From Thiodiazotropha sp040506775 (GTDB lineage Bacteria > Pseudomonadota > Gammaproteobacteria > Chromatiales > Chromatiaceae), in contig JBEVWC010000018.1 of NCBI GenBank assembly GCA_040506775.1, forward strand, positions 1-64,000: a stretch of DNA of 64,000 nt, in the 5' to 3' direction. The notes beneath the pieces were generated by a model that was not told the DNA's origin, searched no databases, and saw nothing but the letters and a program-made list of their open reading frames with translations. Shown here piece by piece: positions 42,946 through 51,964 of this stretch. A program made the translations under genes and the position numbers. How positions within the stretch are numbered: the stretch's first letter is position 1; every line of letters begins with the position of its first letter.

Positions 42946-44082
42946 TCAGGCCGCCGGGGCGTCGACACACATCATGTTGGGATTTGCCTCCCCCGCTCTT
43001 GCCAGGCTCTCCAGTCGGCTCAATACATCCAGGCTGGCCTGCTCCATGCGGGCGATCGCATCGATGGCGGACTGCCGGTCGCCGTTCTGGCAATGACTGA
43101 GCGCCAGGGCGCCGTTGTCGTGCACCACCTTGTGGGGTGCCTCGATTTCCCGGTAGCCCGGCAGACGTGAGAAGCAGGCATGCCCTTCGCCCTGATAGTA
43201 CCACTGACCCAGGCGGCAGTTGGTGTGCTTCGCCAGTGAGTCAGGCGTCAGATCAGACTGGCCGATATAGGCCTTGTAGATGCCGAACTTGAAGATCAGG
43301 TGATCGAGTTTCGCGAGTTCGATGAAGGTCCGCAGGGAAGTGGAGGCAATGGTCTTCTCCATGGTCTTGGAGATCTCGAACTGCTGATTGATCTTCTCGA
43401 TCGACTGGTTCACCTGCTTGTCGAAATTCTCCGTGACCTGCAACACGGACGACATGGTCTGCACCGATTGACGGGTCTCCTGGGTGATGGTGTCCACCAG
43501 GCTGGCGATCTCGGAGGTGGCCTCCCGGGTCCTGCCGGCCAGGTTGCGCACTTCATCGGCCACCACCGCAAAACCGCGTCCCATCTCACCGGCCCGCGCC
43601 GCCTCGATGGCCGCGTTCAGCGCCAGCAGGTTGGTCTGTTCGGAAATGCCCTGGATGATGTTGACGAAGTTGCTGATCGTGTCCGCGATGGCGCTCAGCT
43701 TGACCACACTGTCAGAACTCTCTTTGGAGATTTCCGTAACCCGGGTGATCTCCCGACTCATGGTCTCGACCCCGGCTATGGCTTCTGCGGAGATCTCGGA
43801 GCTGCGCACCGCGTTCTCCTTCTCGCCTTTCAGGCTGGCAGCGGTATGCGCCAAAGAGTGTTGCAGTTCAGTGAAGGATTCGGACAGAGTGGTGAAATTC
43901 GCCATCAGCCGGTTTTCCTGCTCAAGCTCGGAGCGGGCGGATTCCAGCTCCTGCCTCAGTTGTGCGTTGGCGACTTCCAGTTCTGCGTTGCGCTCTTCAA
44001 GTGTTTGATATTTATTCTTATATTGAGACAGCTCTTCCAAGTGTTGCTGTTGGATCTTGTTGCGGTTGACGTATCCAAACAT
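42946..44082 (-). CDS. Soluble methyl-accepting chemotaxis protein with CZB domain
   Basis: The 378-residue protein lacks membrane segments. It has an N-terminal coiled coil (about 15-60), then a short methyl-accepting signalling domain with the hairpin tip GISEQTNLLALNAAIEAARA and GRGFAVVADEVRNLAGRTRE. The C-terminal CZB zinc-binding domain has LDHLIFKFGIYKAYIG, HTNCRLGQWYYQGEG and PHKVVHDNG, supplying the His/Cys/His/His ligands. Such cytoplasmic receptors sense zinc or hypochlorous acid and can act on chemotaxis or c-di-GMP. No che genes are nearby. Confidence 0.92.
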   Translation of the reverse strand: MFGYVNRNKIQQQHLEELSQYKNKYQTLEERNAELEVANAQLRQELESARSELEQENRLMANFTTLSESFTELQHSLAHTAASLKGEKENAVRSSEISAEAIAGVETMSREITRVTEISKESSDSVVKLSAIADTISNFVNIIQGISEQTNLLALNAAIEAARAGEMGRGFAVVADEVRNLAGRTREATSEIASLVDTITQETRQSVQTMSSVLQVTENFDKQVNQSIEKINQQFEISKTMEKTIASTSLRTFIELAKLDHLIFKFGIYKAYIGQSDLTPDSLAKHTNCRLGQWYYQGEGHACFSRLPGYREIEAPHKVVHDNGALALSHCQNGDRQSAIDAIARMEQASLDVLSRLESLARAGEANPNMMCVDAPAA

Positions 44083-44369
44083 GCTATTACATCTCCTGTG
44101 ATCTACGTTTTGTTGTTGTTTATTACAGATTGATTACAGGTATATCGGCGCACCTCGTGAAAACTGAATATCGCCATATTATTGAATACTTGTACGCTGC
44201 ATTGTCCAGTACCCAGGTTGCCTGGATTATAAGTATCTGCTAATACTATTCATGGTGCAGATTGTGGTGTATGTGCAGAGGGATCGCACTGTAAACGGGT
44301 TAAGCGAATGCTGCGGTTACCGGCCTGTACCAGGGATCTGCCAATGACAATTCATACGGAGGGAGCACA

Positions 44370-44693
44370 ATGAAGAAAGTCCTGAACGGTATTATCGCCG
44401 CACTACTGGTGGGTATGTCCTCATCCGCTCTGGCCTGGTGGGGCCCTGGATGGGGCGGACCGGGCTGGAACCGGGGTGGTTGGGATGATGACTGGCTTGG
44501 CGACCTGTGGGGCGACGCCTATTTCGATTTCAACTTTCGCACCAATGCCCGGGGTTCCGGATACGGACGGGGATGGAATCGTTACTCCGACTACTACGGT
44601 CCCTGGGGATACGGCCCCTATGGATACGGTGCGCCTTATGCCTATCCTTACGCTCCGCCGGCTCCTGTGGCTCCGGCTGCCCCGGCGAAATGA
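44370..44693 (+). CDS. Sulfur globule envelope protein
   Basis: The 107-residue protein has a signal peptide (IIAALLVGMSSSALA), after which it is made almost wholly of Gly, Trp, Tyr, Pro, Asp and Ala: WWGPGWGGPGWNRGGW, then YYGPWGYGPYGYGAPYAYPY and an AP-rich tail. This low-complexity Gly/Tyr/Trp composition with export signal is that of the sulfur globule proteins of purple sulfur bacteria, which form the coat of periplasmic sulfur deposits. GGAGGGAG lies before the ATG. It points to sulfide or thiosulfate oxidation with stored sulfur. Confidence 0.8.
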   Translation: MKKVLNGIIAALLVGMSSSALAWWGPGWGGPGWNRGGWDDDWLGDLWGDAYFDFNFRTNARGSGYGRGWNRYSDYYGPWGYGPYGYGAPYAYPYAPPAPVAPAAPAK

Positions 44694-44743
44694 ACGGGAT
44701 TTGAATCCCGCAATCGAACCGACGCCAGCGATGATTCAACCTG

Positions 44744-44775
44744 AAAAGCAGTCTGAAAAGGCTGCTTTTCTGTTT
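44744..44775 (+). terminator. Terminator after the sulfur globule gene
   Basis: Stem AAAAGCAG (44744-44751) pairs with CTGCTTTT (44762-44769) around a 10-base loop, and the 3' side runs into CTGTTTCT. It begins about 50 bases after the stop codon. Confidence 0.65.
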
Positions 44776-44812
44776 CTCGGATTACGCCATAAAAAAGGCA
44801 GGCGCTACGGCA

Positions 44813-45241
44813 TCATCCGTTGATATAGCTGACCAGTTGATCGATCATGAAGCGCTGGTTGTCGATGATCGCCTTGACCAGATCGCCTATGGAGATGATT
44901 CCCACCAGTTGGTCATCCTCCATCACCGGCAGATGACGCACCCGTTTCTCGGTCATCACCGCCATGCACTCCTCGACACTCTGTTGCGGGTGTGCCACCA
45001 GGACTTGCGTGGACATCACTTCCGAGACCGGAGTGGACTTGGATGCGCGGCCTTTGAGGATGATGTTGCGGGCATAGTCCCGTTCCGAAAACAGACCCAC
45101 CGGTTGTGCCCCGCGGAGCACCACCAGGGCGCCGATGCCCTTATCGGCCATGATCGCGAGCGCGTCATAGACGCTGGTTTCCGCGGTCACGGTTTCGACA
45201 TGACTGCCCTTGTTCTGCAACAGTTGATTGATGGTTTGCAC
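44813..45241 (-). CDS. CBS-domain pair protein
   Basis: The 142-residue protein starts at a GTG (45239-45241) with GAGGAGG 5 bases upstream. Two CBS motifs are clear: VYDALAIMADKGIGALVVLR with GLFSERDYARNII, and VEECMAVMTEKRVRHLPVME with GIISIGDLVKAII. Tandem CBS modules bind adenosine nucleotides and regulate a partner. It is a stand-alone module with no obvious partner gene. Confidence 0.9.
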   Translation of the reverse strand: MQTINQLLQNKGSHVETVTAETSVYDALAIMADKGIGALVVLRGAQPVGLFSERDYARNIILKGRASKSTPVSEVMSTQVLVAHPQQSVEECMAVMTEKRVRHLPVMEDDQLVGIISIGDLVKAIIDNQRFMIDQLVSYING

Positions 45242-45497
45242 GCGGCCTCCTCCTCATCGGGAAATCGTTGGGGCAGGTGGCGCGCTGCGGTGAGTCAGGC
45301 AAGGTCCCGGGGTTCAGGGCGCTTTTCAGGCACGTGCACCGGGGGCATCGCGTCAGGCTGCCGTCTACTTTTTTTATTCAGTAATCGATTGGCAAGCCAG
45401 TTGTTCCAGCAGGATGCGGGATGCATCTGAGGCCAGTGGGCTTGCCGTTCCATTAACTATAGATCAACAGGCCGGGTATGGTCTGGTCAGTCAGGGA

Positions 45498-46187
45498 TCA
45501 AGGGCTGAACCGTGCCATCAGGGTGTCTTCGTCAGCATCATATTCTTCCCCTGATGCACGCTGTGCTTCACAGTCACGCCGCACGATCGGTACGTTGAAT
45601 CCCCCGTCGCTCATTGCCAGTTTCAAGGCGCCGTAGGCCATACTGAAACAGTCGACCCCCTGGGTGCGGATTTCAAGTCCGGGATCATCGAGCAGGATGC
45701 GCTTGAGATAGCCCTGGATCGGCAGCTTGCCGCCGCAATGGCGAAACACCGCCAGGTGGTCGGATGATGCGGGAGAGAAATAGTGCTCCAGGTCGACCGC
45801 CGAGGAGAACCACTTACGCTCCTGGTGGGTCTGAGGACCCCATTCCGCAGGGTTGCTGCGGGTGACCCAGACCTTGCCGGTGTAGGTATTGCGGATGATT
45901 TCAATATCCAGTTCCAGGACAACGGGGCCCGCCGGGTTGATGCCCCCGGTATGCTGATGAATATCCACGGTGTCGGTGAAAACGTCGTTCCAGCGGGTGT
46001 AGTGTTCCGCGCTGGAGTCCATCCCGGGTGAGGAGGAATGGATACCGAGGCGATCGATATTGACCTGGGACATCAGGCAGCGGTGCCGCAGCAGCCGGCA
46101 GGCGGTGGATACGTTGTTCGCGTAGTAGATATGGGTGACACCCTTGGCGATCAGGGTCTCGTGGATCTTCTTCGGCAGGATGTCCAT
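45498..46187 (-). CDS. Hypothetical protein, family not recognised
   Basis: The protein has 229 residues from the ATG at 46185-46187. There is no signal or membrane segment. The N-terminal VTHIYYANNVSTACRLLRHR, then VDIHQHTG and a conserved-looking Cys/His-containing C-terminal half (FRHCGGKLPIQGYLKRILLD), suggest an enzyme. The opening loosely recalls ADP-ribosyltransferase-like proteins such as DarT, but I see no clear catalytic motif and would not assign it. It is flanked by a CBS protein and a SIMPL protein, with no operon link. Confidence 0.55.
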   Translation of the reverse strand: MDILPKKIHETLIAKGVTHIYYANNVSTACRLLRHRCLMSQVNIDRLGIHSSSPGMDSSAEHYTRWNDVFTDTVDIHQHTGGINPAGPVVLELDIEIIRNTYTGKVWVTRSNPAEWGPQTHQERKWFSSAVDLEHYFSPASSDHLAVFRHCGGKLPIQGYLKRILLDDPGLEIRTQGVDCFSMAYGALKLAMSDGGFNVPIVRRDCEAQRASGEEYDADEDTLMARFSP

Positions 46188-46353
46188 TTCTTTTCCAGGT
46201 GGCGTCGTTTCCGCGGTCTCCAGGGTCAAACGCGCATGATTATAGGACGAGTCGAAGGGTGAGGTGGTATTACGGGGGTCACAAAATGAACAGGATGACG
46301 GTTTCTGCTGCCGATGAAGACAGGATGAGCGGTCAGGATTGTGTTGTCGCCGC

Positions 46354-47079
46354 TCAGTCGGTCAGATAGAAGGTGATGGTGGTTACCACCCGCACATCCT
46401 TGTCGATCTTGGTGGTGTCGCCGTACTCCTCTCCCGCGTCGCGGATGAAGAAACTGCCCTGGGTGGCGCTGCGGATGCCGCCCACCTTGACTCCGGCGTT
46501 CTTGGCGAATTCATTGGCCGCGATGCGGGCGTTCTTGGTGGCCTCGCTGAGCATTTCCGGCTTGATCTGGTTGAGCCCGGTGAAGCGGTAGGCGGGGGTG
46601 CCGTTGTCGATGTCGATGCCTTCGGCGATGAGCTTGTTGACCTTGCCGCGCACCTCGCTGATCTGTTCGATCTTGTTCGATTCGACGCTGATGCTGCCGG
46701 CCAGGATGTGGGACTCGTCCACCAGCCGCTGGTTTTCGTCCCGGTATTCAAGATATTGGTAGTTGAACACCCCGACCTGGATCTCCGAGTCCTCGAAGTT
46801 GTTGGATTTGAGCAGGTCGATGATCGCCTGCTGGTGCTTCTCCGCCTGTTGATAGAGCGCCGGGATCTCCTCCCGGCTCTTGCCGCTGACCCGGTGGGAG
46901 ACGGTCCAGTTGACCCGGTCCGCCTTGACCCGGCGTTCGGCGAGGCCCTTCACCTCGGCGGTGTTCAGCGCGACCTTGGCGTTGTACAGGGTCTGGCCGA
47001 TGAAATGACCGGCAAAGCCCAGGCCGATCGCCACGAAGAGCCCGAGGAAGAAGAGTCCGCCCTGGTTGTCCTTGTTCAT
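46354..47079 (-). CDS. SIMPL-domain (DUF541) membrane-anchored protein
   Basis: The protein has 241 residues from the ATG at 47077-47079. One N-terminal membrane segment (GLFFLGLFVAIGLGFAGHFI) anchors a periplasmic SIMPL domain: VKGLAERRVKADRVNWTVSH, QQAIIDLLKSNNFEDSEIQV and RFTGLNQIKPEMLSEATKNA. These proteins are widespread but have no agreed function; some bind or modify outer-membrane components. A distant relative is encoded at 60226-60936. Confidence 0.85.
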   Translation of the reverse strand: MNKDNQGGLFFLGLFVAIGLGFAGHFIGQTLYNAKVALNTAEVKGLAERRVKADRVNWTVSHRVSGKSREEIPALYQQAEKHQQAIIDLLKSNNFEDSEIQVGVFNYQYLEYRDENQRLVDESHILAGSISVESNKIEQISEVRGKVNKLIAEGIDIDNGTPAYRFTGLNQIKPEMLSEATKNARIAANEFAKNAGVKVGGIRSATQGSFFIRDAGEEYGDTTKIDKDVRVVTTITFYLTD

Positions 47080-47166
47080 CGCGTCTGCCCCTTTGGAAGT
47101 ATGGAGATGAGTATCGCGCATAGCGGTCCTTCAGGGGAAGCGCCGGTGAACTGGCTGAGGTATGCA

Positions 47167-47237
47167 TTCCCACGCGGAGCGTGGGAACGAGCGAGTGTTT
47201 CCCGTACATCCTGGTTCCCACGCTCTGCGTGGGAACC
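47167..47237. repeat. Two short hairpin repeats (REP-like)
   Basis: TTCCCACGC-GGA-GCGTGGGAA at 47167-47187 and TTCCCACGC-TCT-GCGTGGGAA, extended by GG/CC, at 47213-47237 share identical 9-base arms. The flanking bases (GAACGAG after the first) match a dispersed hairpin repeat of many proteobacteria. They lie upstream of the SIMPL gene and beyond the 3' end of the asnB-like gene. Confidence 0.75.
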
Positions 47238-47316
47238 CATACCGCGACATCATCCATCCCGCACTAGCTAGCCTAGCGCGTCAAGCGATGCCGCTCCCCC
47301 GGTCGGAACGGGACTG

Positions 47317-49335
47317 TCAGGCGACCTGATCCGCCCGCCAGTTCAGCGATTCGGCCTTGGCCCGGGCCTGGGCCGGTATGTCGCTGGCGATGAAGTGACG
47401 ATGCAGAATCTGTACCCCGAGCATGTGGTTGATCAGGGCGTCGAGACGGTTCTGGGTGGCGGCGGTGAGCGTCTTGTCATCGTGCAGGGCGAACAGCTGA
47501 TGCACCCCCTGTGCGGACAGTACCCCGGCATCCTGGATGCTTGATGGGTCGAGGTACTCATCCGCGAGGGCGCGCATGGCGCCCCATTTCTGCGGGTCGG
47601 TGTGGGCGGGTGGGGCCATGAAGGCGAACTTCTCCCGCTTGTACAGCACCTCGGGCAGCAATCCCTTCATCGCCTCGCGCAGCACGTACTTTTCGGTGCG
47701 GCCCTTGATCCGCAGCGAGGGGGGCAGGCGGGTGGCGAGTTCCGCCAGGTGATGGTCGAGAAACGCGGGGCGTGCCTCCATGGAGTTGGCCATGTCGACC
47801 CGGTCGCCGCCCCAGGTGAGAATCTGTCCCTCGAGCATGGTCTTGATCCACACGTACTGGGCCTTGTCCAGGGGGTGGCGTCCCTGCAACATGTCGGCGT
47901 CGAGCTGCTCGGCGATGGCGGCGCCGGGATCGTATCCCTGTAGTTGCTCGCCAAGCTCCGGGGCCAGCAGGCCCGGCACGCGCTCCGCGCTGGCCAGCCA
48001 GGGTTGCAGGCAACTGGGGGTGAAGCCGACCCGGGCGTCCAGGGCCGGGTTGCGCACCTCGTCTTCGGCCAGCATCGCGCCCTTGAACAGCTTGTTCTGT
48101 TCCGCGAGCAGTTGTTCCCACTCCTGACGTTCGGTCGGGGAGAGGTGGTCCAGGCCATGCAGGAACATGTCCCGGCGAAATGCGGGATACCCGCCGAACA
48201 GTTCGTCGGAGCCCTCGCCGGTCAACACCACCTTGTAGTTCACGTTGCGCACGTGCCGGCTCATCAGCAGCTTGGCCACCCCCAGGGTGTTGTAGATGGT
48301 GCGCTCGGTGTGCCACAGGGTCTCCACGAAGTTGTCGTAGAGGTGGCTGGCGTCGAGCATCATCACATCCTGGTCGGCGCCGGTGCTGGCGGCCATCTCG
48401 GCGGCGATGGGGGATTCGTCGTAGTCCTTGTTGTCGAAACCGATGGTGAAGGCCTTGACCGGGCTCTGGCGGGCTGCCGCGGCCAGTCCCAGGATCGAGC
48501 AGGAGTCGATCCCCCCCGAGAGGTAGCAGCCCACCGGCACATCCGCCTCCAGTCGCAGCTGCACCGCCTCGAGCAACTGGGCGCGCACGGCTTCGATCCA
48601 CTCCTGTTCGTCGTACTCTGCCGGGCGGTCCGCTTCCTGGGGGAAATCCATGTCCCAGTACCTGCGCTGGGTGATGTGCAGTTTGCCGTCCTTGCGGCGG
48701 ATGTCGAGCAGATGTCCGGGCGGAACCTGGTGGATACCCGCGAAGGCGGTGGTCCCGGGAACGATGGTCTGCATCAACTGGTGGTAGACCCCCTGGGGAT
48801 CGAAGTGCCGCGGCACTTCCGGGTGAGCGAACAACACCTTGAGTTCCGAGCCGAACACCAGGGCATCCCCCGTGTCGGTCCAGTAGAGGGGTTTGATGCC
48901 GAACCGGTCGCGCACCAGGATCAACCGGTCCTCCTCCCGGTCGTAGAGACCGAAGGCGAACTCACCTCTCAGGTGAGGCAGCATGGCGTCAAGACCGAAG
49001 CGGGGATAGAGATGCATGATGATCTCTGAGTCGCTCTTGGTCTGGAAGCGGGCGCCCTGGGCGGTAAGGTCCGCGCGCAGCCGCTGATAGTCGTAGAGTT
49101 CTCCGTTCTGGGTCAGCATCAAGCGCCCGTCGGCGCTTTCGAAAGGCTGGCGACCCCGGGTTTCGTTCAAATCGACGATGGAGAGCCGGGCATGACTGAA
49201 GCCGATGCCAGGCATGCGCCGGATACCGAAGCCGTCCGGGCCGCGATGGTATTGAATGGCGGCCATGGCCACCAGGGTTTCGGGATCGACCGGGCGATCC
49301 CGGTCCGCGTAGATGAATCCAGCAATGCCACACAT
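47317..49335 (-). CDS. Asparagine-synthetase-like glutamine-dependent amidotransferase
   Basis: The protein has 672 residues from the ATG at 49333-49335, which places the catalytic Cys second (MCGIAGFIYAD). An N-terminal glutaminase domain (HRGPDGFGIRR; RLSIVDLNE; LTQNGELYDYQRLR; DRFGIKPLYW) precedes a C-terminal AMP-forming synthetase domain with the PP-loop YLSGGIDSCSILGL and LTGEGSDELFGGYP. It hydrolyses glutamine and uses the ammonia to amidate a carboxylate activated by ATP. It is somewhat longer than standard AsnB (about 550-630 residues) and is the last gene of the operon, 7 bases after the carbamoyltransferase-like gene. That context makes an amide other than asparagine likely. Confidence 0.85.
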   Translation of the reverse strand: MCGIAGFIYADRDRPVDPETLVAMAAIQYHRGPDGFGIRRMPGIGFSHARLSIVDLNETRGRQPFESADGRLMLTQNGELYDYQRLRADLTAQGARFQTKSDSEIIMHLYPRFGLDAMLPHLRGEFAFGLYDREEDRLILVRDRFGIKPLYWTDTGDALVFGSELKVLFAHPEVPRHFDPQGVYHQLMQTIVPGTTAFAGIHQVPPGHLLDIRRKDGKLHITQRRYWDMDFPQEADRPAEYDEQEWIEAVRAQLLEAVQLRLEADVPVGCYLSGGIDSCSILGLAAAARQSPVKAFTIGFDNKDYDESPIAAEMAASTGADQDVMMLDASHLYDNFVETLWHTERTIYNTLGVAKLLMSRHVRNVNYKVVLTGEGSDELFGGYPAFRRDMFLHGLDHLSPTERQEWEQLLAEQNKLFKGAMLAEDEVRNPALDARVGFTPSCLQPWLASAERVPGLLAPELGEQLQGYDPGAAIAEQLDADMLQGRHPLDKAQYVWIKTMLEGQILTWGGDRVDMANSMEARPAFLDHHLAELATRLPPSLRIKGRTEKYVLREAMKGLLPEVLYKREKFAFMAPPAHTDPQKWGAMRALADEYLDPSSIQDAGVLSAQGVHQLFALHDDKTLTAATQNRLDALINHMLGVQILHRHFIASDIPAQARAKAESLNWRADQVA

Positions 49336-49342
49336 AATTCTT

Positions 49343-50401
49343 TCAGCTATAACTTTTGAGGATCGCAGACAGCAGTGCCATGCGAATGAAAACCGCGCCC
49401 CTTGCCTGGGCGAAGTACCAGTTGAACGGGGTGTTGTCGAGGCTGCGATCGAGCTCGCTGCCCCGGGCCAGGGGATGCATGACCACCGCACCCGGCTTCA
49501 GCGGTGAGTTGGCATCGAGCCGGTAGGCCTGACCATAGGACTCGTGGGTCCCGGCGATCCAGGCAATGGCGTTGATGTAGACGATGTCCAGATCGGGCAG
49601 CACCGCCTGCATGTCCGAGGTGGTGCGCAGTTTCAGTCCCGCCTCGTCGAGTTCCCGGTACTGTCCCTCGTCGAAGGGATCGGACTCCTCGCTGATGATC
49701 ACCACCTCCTCGATGCCCTGGGAGAAACAGGCGAGAAACAGCAACAGGCTGCGGATGGTGCGCATGGTCTTGGGCACGCCGATGATGCCGATGCGGATTT
49801 TTGCAGAGCCCTCTGCCGGTTCCAGGGTCATCAGGTGGGGAAAGGCCTTGAGAATGGTGTAGATGTCGGCCATCGCCTGGGTGGGGTGTTCGTCGATGCC
49901 GTTACCTGCGTTGATGATCGGGATGCGCAGCGCTTCGAGCATCTCGTAGACCGCCCGGTCGTCGTTGTCCCGCAGTACCACCAGGTCACCATAGTGATTA
50001 AGCATCTCGCCCACGTCATACAGGGACTCCCCTTTGGCGATCCCGGTGGTGGCTGGGTCGGTGATCGACATGATATCGCCGCCGAGACGGTGCCAGGCGC
50101 TTTCGAAGGAGAGCCGGGTGCGGGTGCTCGGTTCGTAGAAGGCGGAGATCAGGATCTTGCCGGTGAGAGGGCGGGTGATGCGCTGCGGCTCGGTTTCGTA
50201 TTTTGCCGCCAGCCGGCTCAGCTGAACCAGTTGAGAGCGGGTGAACTGGCGTGCCGAGATCACCGGACGATGGGCCAGGTCGAGCAGTGGCACCAGGTCT
50301 TCGGGGGTGGCCTCCATGAGGGCCCGGGGACGCTCGAATCCCTGGATGTCGAGGGGTGTCTCTTCCAGGGGTTTGCTGAGTTGTGCATCGAGGTGGTTCA
50401 C
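49343..50401 (-). CDS. Aspartate-carbamoyltransferase-like enzyme
   Basis: The protein has 352 residues, starting with a GTG that overlaps the stop of the small gene upstream (GTGA). The carbamoyl-phosphate site is intact: FYEPSTRTRLSFESAWHRLG, an 80s-loop-like TTGIAKGESL, and HPTQAMADIY. The loop that grips aspartate in PyrB (HPLPRVDEI) reads HPLARGSEL here, and there is an N-terminal extension of about 40-50 residues. It therefore probably carbamoylates an amine other than aspartate. No pyrI or pyrC is adjacent. The asnB-like gene follows 7 bases downstream. Confidence 0.8.
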   Translation of the reverse strand: MNHLDAQLSKPLEETPLDIQGFERPRALMEATPEDLVPLLDLAHRPVISARQFTRSQLVQLSRLAAKYETEPQRITRPLTGKILISAFYEPSTRTRLSFESAWHRLGGDIMSITDPATTGIAKGESLYDVGEMLNHYGDLVVLRDNDDRAVYEMLEALRIPIINAGNGIDEHPTQAMADIYTILKAFPHLMTLEPAEGSAKIRIGIIGVPKTMRTIRSLLLFLACFSQGIEEVVIISEESDPFDEGQYRELDEAGLKLRTTSDMQAVLPDLDIVYINAIAWIAGTHESYGQAYRLDANSPLKPGAVVMHPLARGSELDRSLDNTPFNWYFAQARGAVFIRMALLSAILKSYS

Positions 50402-50520
50402 CAGAGCTTGCCTCCTTTTTTGTCGCGCACCCAGAGAATCAGCAGGATCAGGGGCGCGGCGGCCGCCATCAGGGTGGCCGTGACGATGAGAATTTCGAGG
50501 GCGGGGACGGAGATGATCAT
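50398..50520 (-). CDS. 40-residue membrane peptide of the symporter unit
   Basis: This very small gene runs from the ATG at 50518-50520 to a TGA at 50398-50400. The peptide is one hydrophobic segment (ALEILIVTATLMAAAAPLIL) followed by LLILWVRDKKGGKLW, so the basic end should face the cytoplasm. It starts 13 bases after the symporter stop and its TGA overlaps the GTG of the carbamoyltransferase-like gene. Both contacts argue for real translation. By analogy with small accessory subunits of other Na+/solute symporters it may help the transporter assemble. Confidence 0.65.
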   Translation of the reverse strand: MIISVPALEILIVTATLMAAAAPLILLILWVRDKKGGKLW

Positions 50521-50533
50521 CTTGCTTGGCACC

Positions 50534-51964
50534 TCATGCCGCCGGTTCCGGGTTGAGCCGGCCCCATTCAAAGGGACGGGGGGCCAGCCAGGTGGAGATC
50601 AGTACGATCAGCATCGAGACCGCGGCGGAAATCAGGGCGGCCACGTAGAAGCCGATCAGGAAGTAGCCGCTCAGACCGACGGCGGTACCGGCCAGCATCG
50701 CCAGGCTGGCGCCCCGGGGGTTAATGCTGCGCCAGTAGAGCCCGGCCGCGACCGGCCAGATGGTGCTGGCAACGAAGGCCCCGGTGAAGTAAAGCAGTTC
50801 CGCCAGGGTGGTGAGTCTCGGCCAGCACAGCAGCCAGGTCATCAGCCCCAGTCCCAGCACCACCCAGCGGGCGGCACGGGCCAGTTCCGCCGAATCGGCA
50901 TGGGGGCGAATGTGACCCTTGTAGATGTCAGTGAGGATCAGATCCGAGGTGGCGGCGAGCAGAGAGTCGAGACTCGAGGCCAGGGCGGAGAAAATCACGA
51001 TGAACACCAGGATGGCGCCCCCTTCACCCAGCAATTGACCCGCGACCAGTGGGCCGACCATGTCCGCCGCCGGCACATTGAGCTGCAACGCCGGCACCGT
51101 CAAAGCCAGAAAGCCGGCGACGATGGGTACCGGAGCCCAGAAGATGCCGGCAATCAGATAGGCTTTGAACCCTACCCCTTCGCGAAAAGCGAAGGCCCGG
51201 CTCCACCAGACATTGGAGTGGAAGATCTCGCCGATGCCGAACAGCAGGTTGTTGAACAGGAACATGATCGCGGCGGGAAACAGCAGGTTGAGCAACTCGG
51301 GACGGGTTTCCATGACCCGGGCGTGCATCTCCTCCACACCCACCCGATCGAGGGCGAGAAAGGCCAGAATCACCACCCCGGTGAGGATGATCAGGGACTG
51401 CAGGAAGTCGGTCCCGATCACCGCCCGCAGGCCTCCCAGCAGGGTATAGGCCACGCACACCCAGAGGATCACGCTCATCCCCAGGTGATAGTCGATGCCG
51501 GTCAGGGCGTTGATCAGCACACCGCCGGCCATCCCCAGGCTGACCAGCCAGCCGAAGGCGTAGAACAGGGAGATGCCGAGGAACACCCGCCAAGCGGTGT
51601 GGCCATAGCGCAGACGGATGAAATCGCCGCTGGTAAAGCCGTTGGGCATGAGGGCGCGGATACGCTGCGCCAAAGGGGCGAACAGGATCAGTCCGACCGC
51701 CCCGAGGGAGTATCCCACCATGCCCCAGATCCCCATCTGCAGCGCCAGCTGGGGCGCCGCCATGGTGGTATTGCTGGTGACCCAGGTGGCCATCGCGGTG
51801 GCTGTGCCCAGGGCCAGCCCCACCTTGCGACCGGCCAGCATGAAGCCTTCCAGTCCGGCGGCCCGGCGGCCCAGCCACCAGCCGAGTCCGATCCACAGAA
51901 CGCTGAACAGGGCAAGTATCAGCCAGCCCACGCCCGCGTCGAGTATCGCGGTGTCTCCGGTCAA
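50534..51964 (-). CDS. Sodium:solute symporter (SSS family)
   Basis: The protein has about 476 residues if started at the TTG at 51962-51964. That codon overlaps the TGA of the upstream gene (TTGA) and has AAGGGG 6 bases before it. About 13 hydrophobic segments are visible, with SSS features: WLGRRAAGLEGFMLAGRKVG, ATWVTSNTTMAAPQLALQMG, GDFIRLRYGHTAWRVF, VAYTLLGGLRAVIGTDFLQS, and FSALASSLDSLLAATSDLIL, which includes the sodium-site Ser residues. The family takes up amino acids, ureides, proline or osmolytes. Position in the operon suggests the substrate is the compound handled by the amidases and the carbamoyltransferase. Confidence 0.85.
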   Translation of the reverse strand: MTGDTAILDAGVGWLILALFSVLWIGLGWWLGRRAAGLEGFMLAGRKVGLALGTATAMATWVTSNTTMAAPQLALQMGIWGMVGYSLGAVGLILFAPLAQRIRALMPNGFTSGDFIRLRYGHTAWRVFLGISLFYAFGWLVSLGMAGGVLINALTGIDYHLGMSVILWVCVAYTLLGGLRAVIGTDFLQSLIILTGVVILAFLALDRVGVEEMHARVMETRPELLNLLFPAAIMFLFNNLLFGIGEIFHSNVWWSRAFAFREGVGFKAYLIAGIFWAPVPIVAGFLALTVPALQLNVPAADMVGPLVAGQLLGEGGAILVFIVIFSALASSLDSLLAATSDLILTDIYKGHIRPHADSAELARAARWVVLGLGLMTWLLCWPRLTTLAELLYFTGAFVASTIWPVAAGLYWRSINPRGASLAMLAGTAVGLSGYFLIGFYVAALISAAVSMLIVLISTWLAPRPFEWGRLNPEPAA

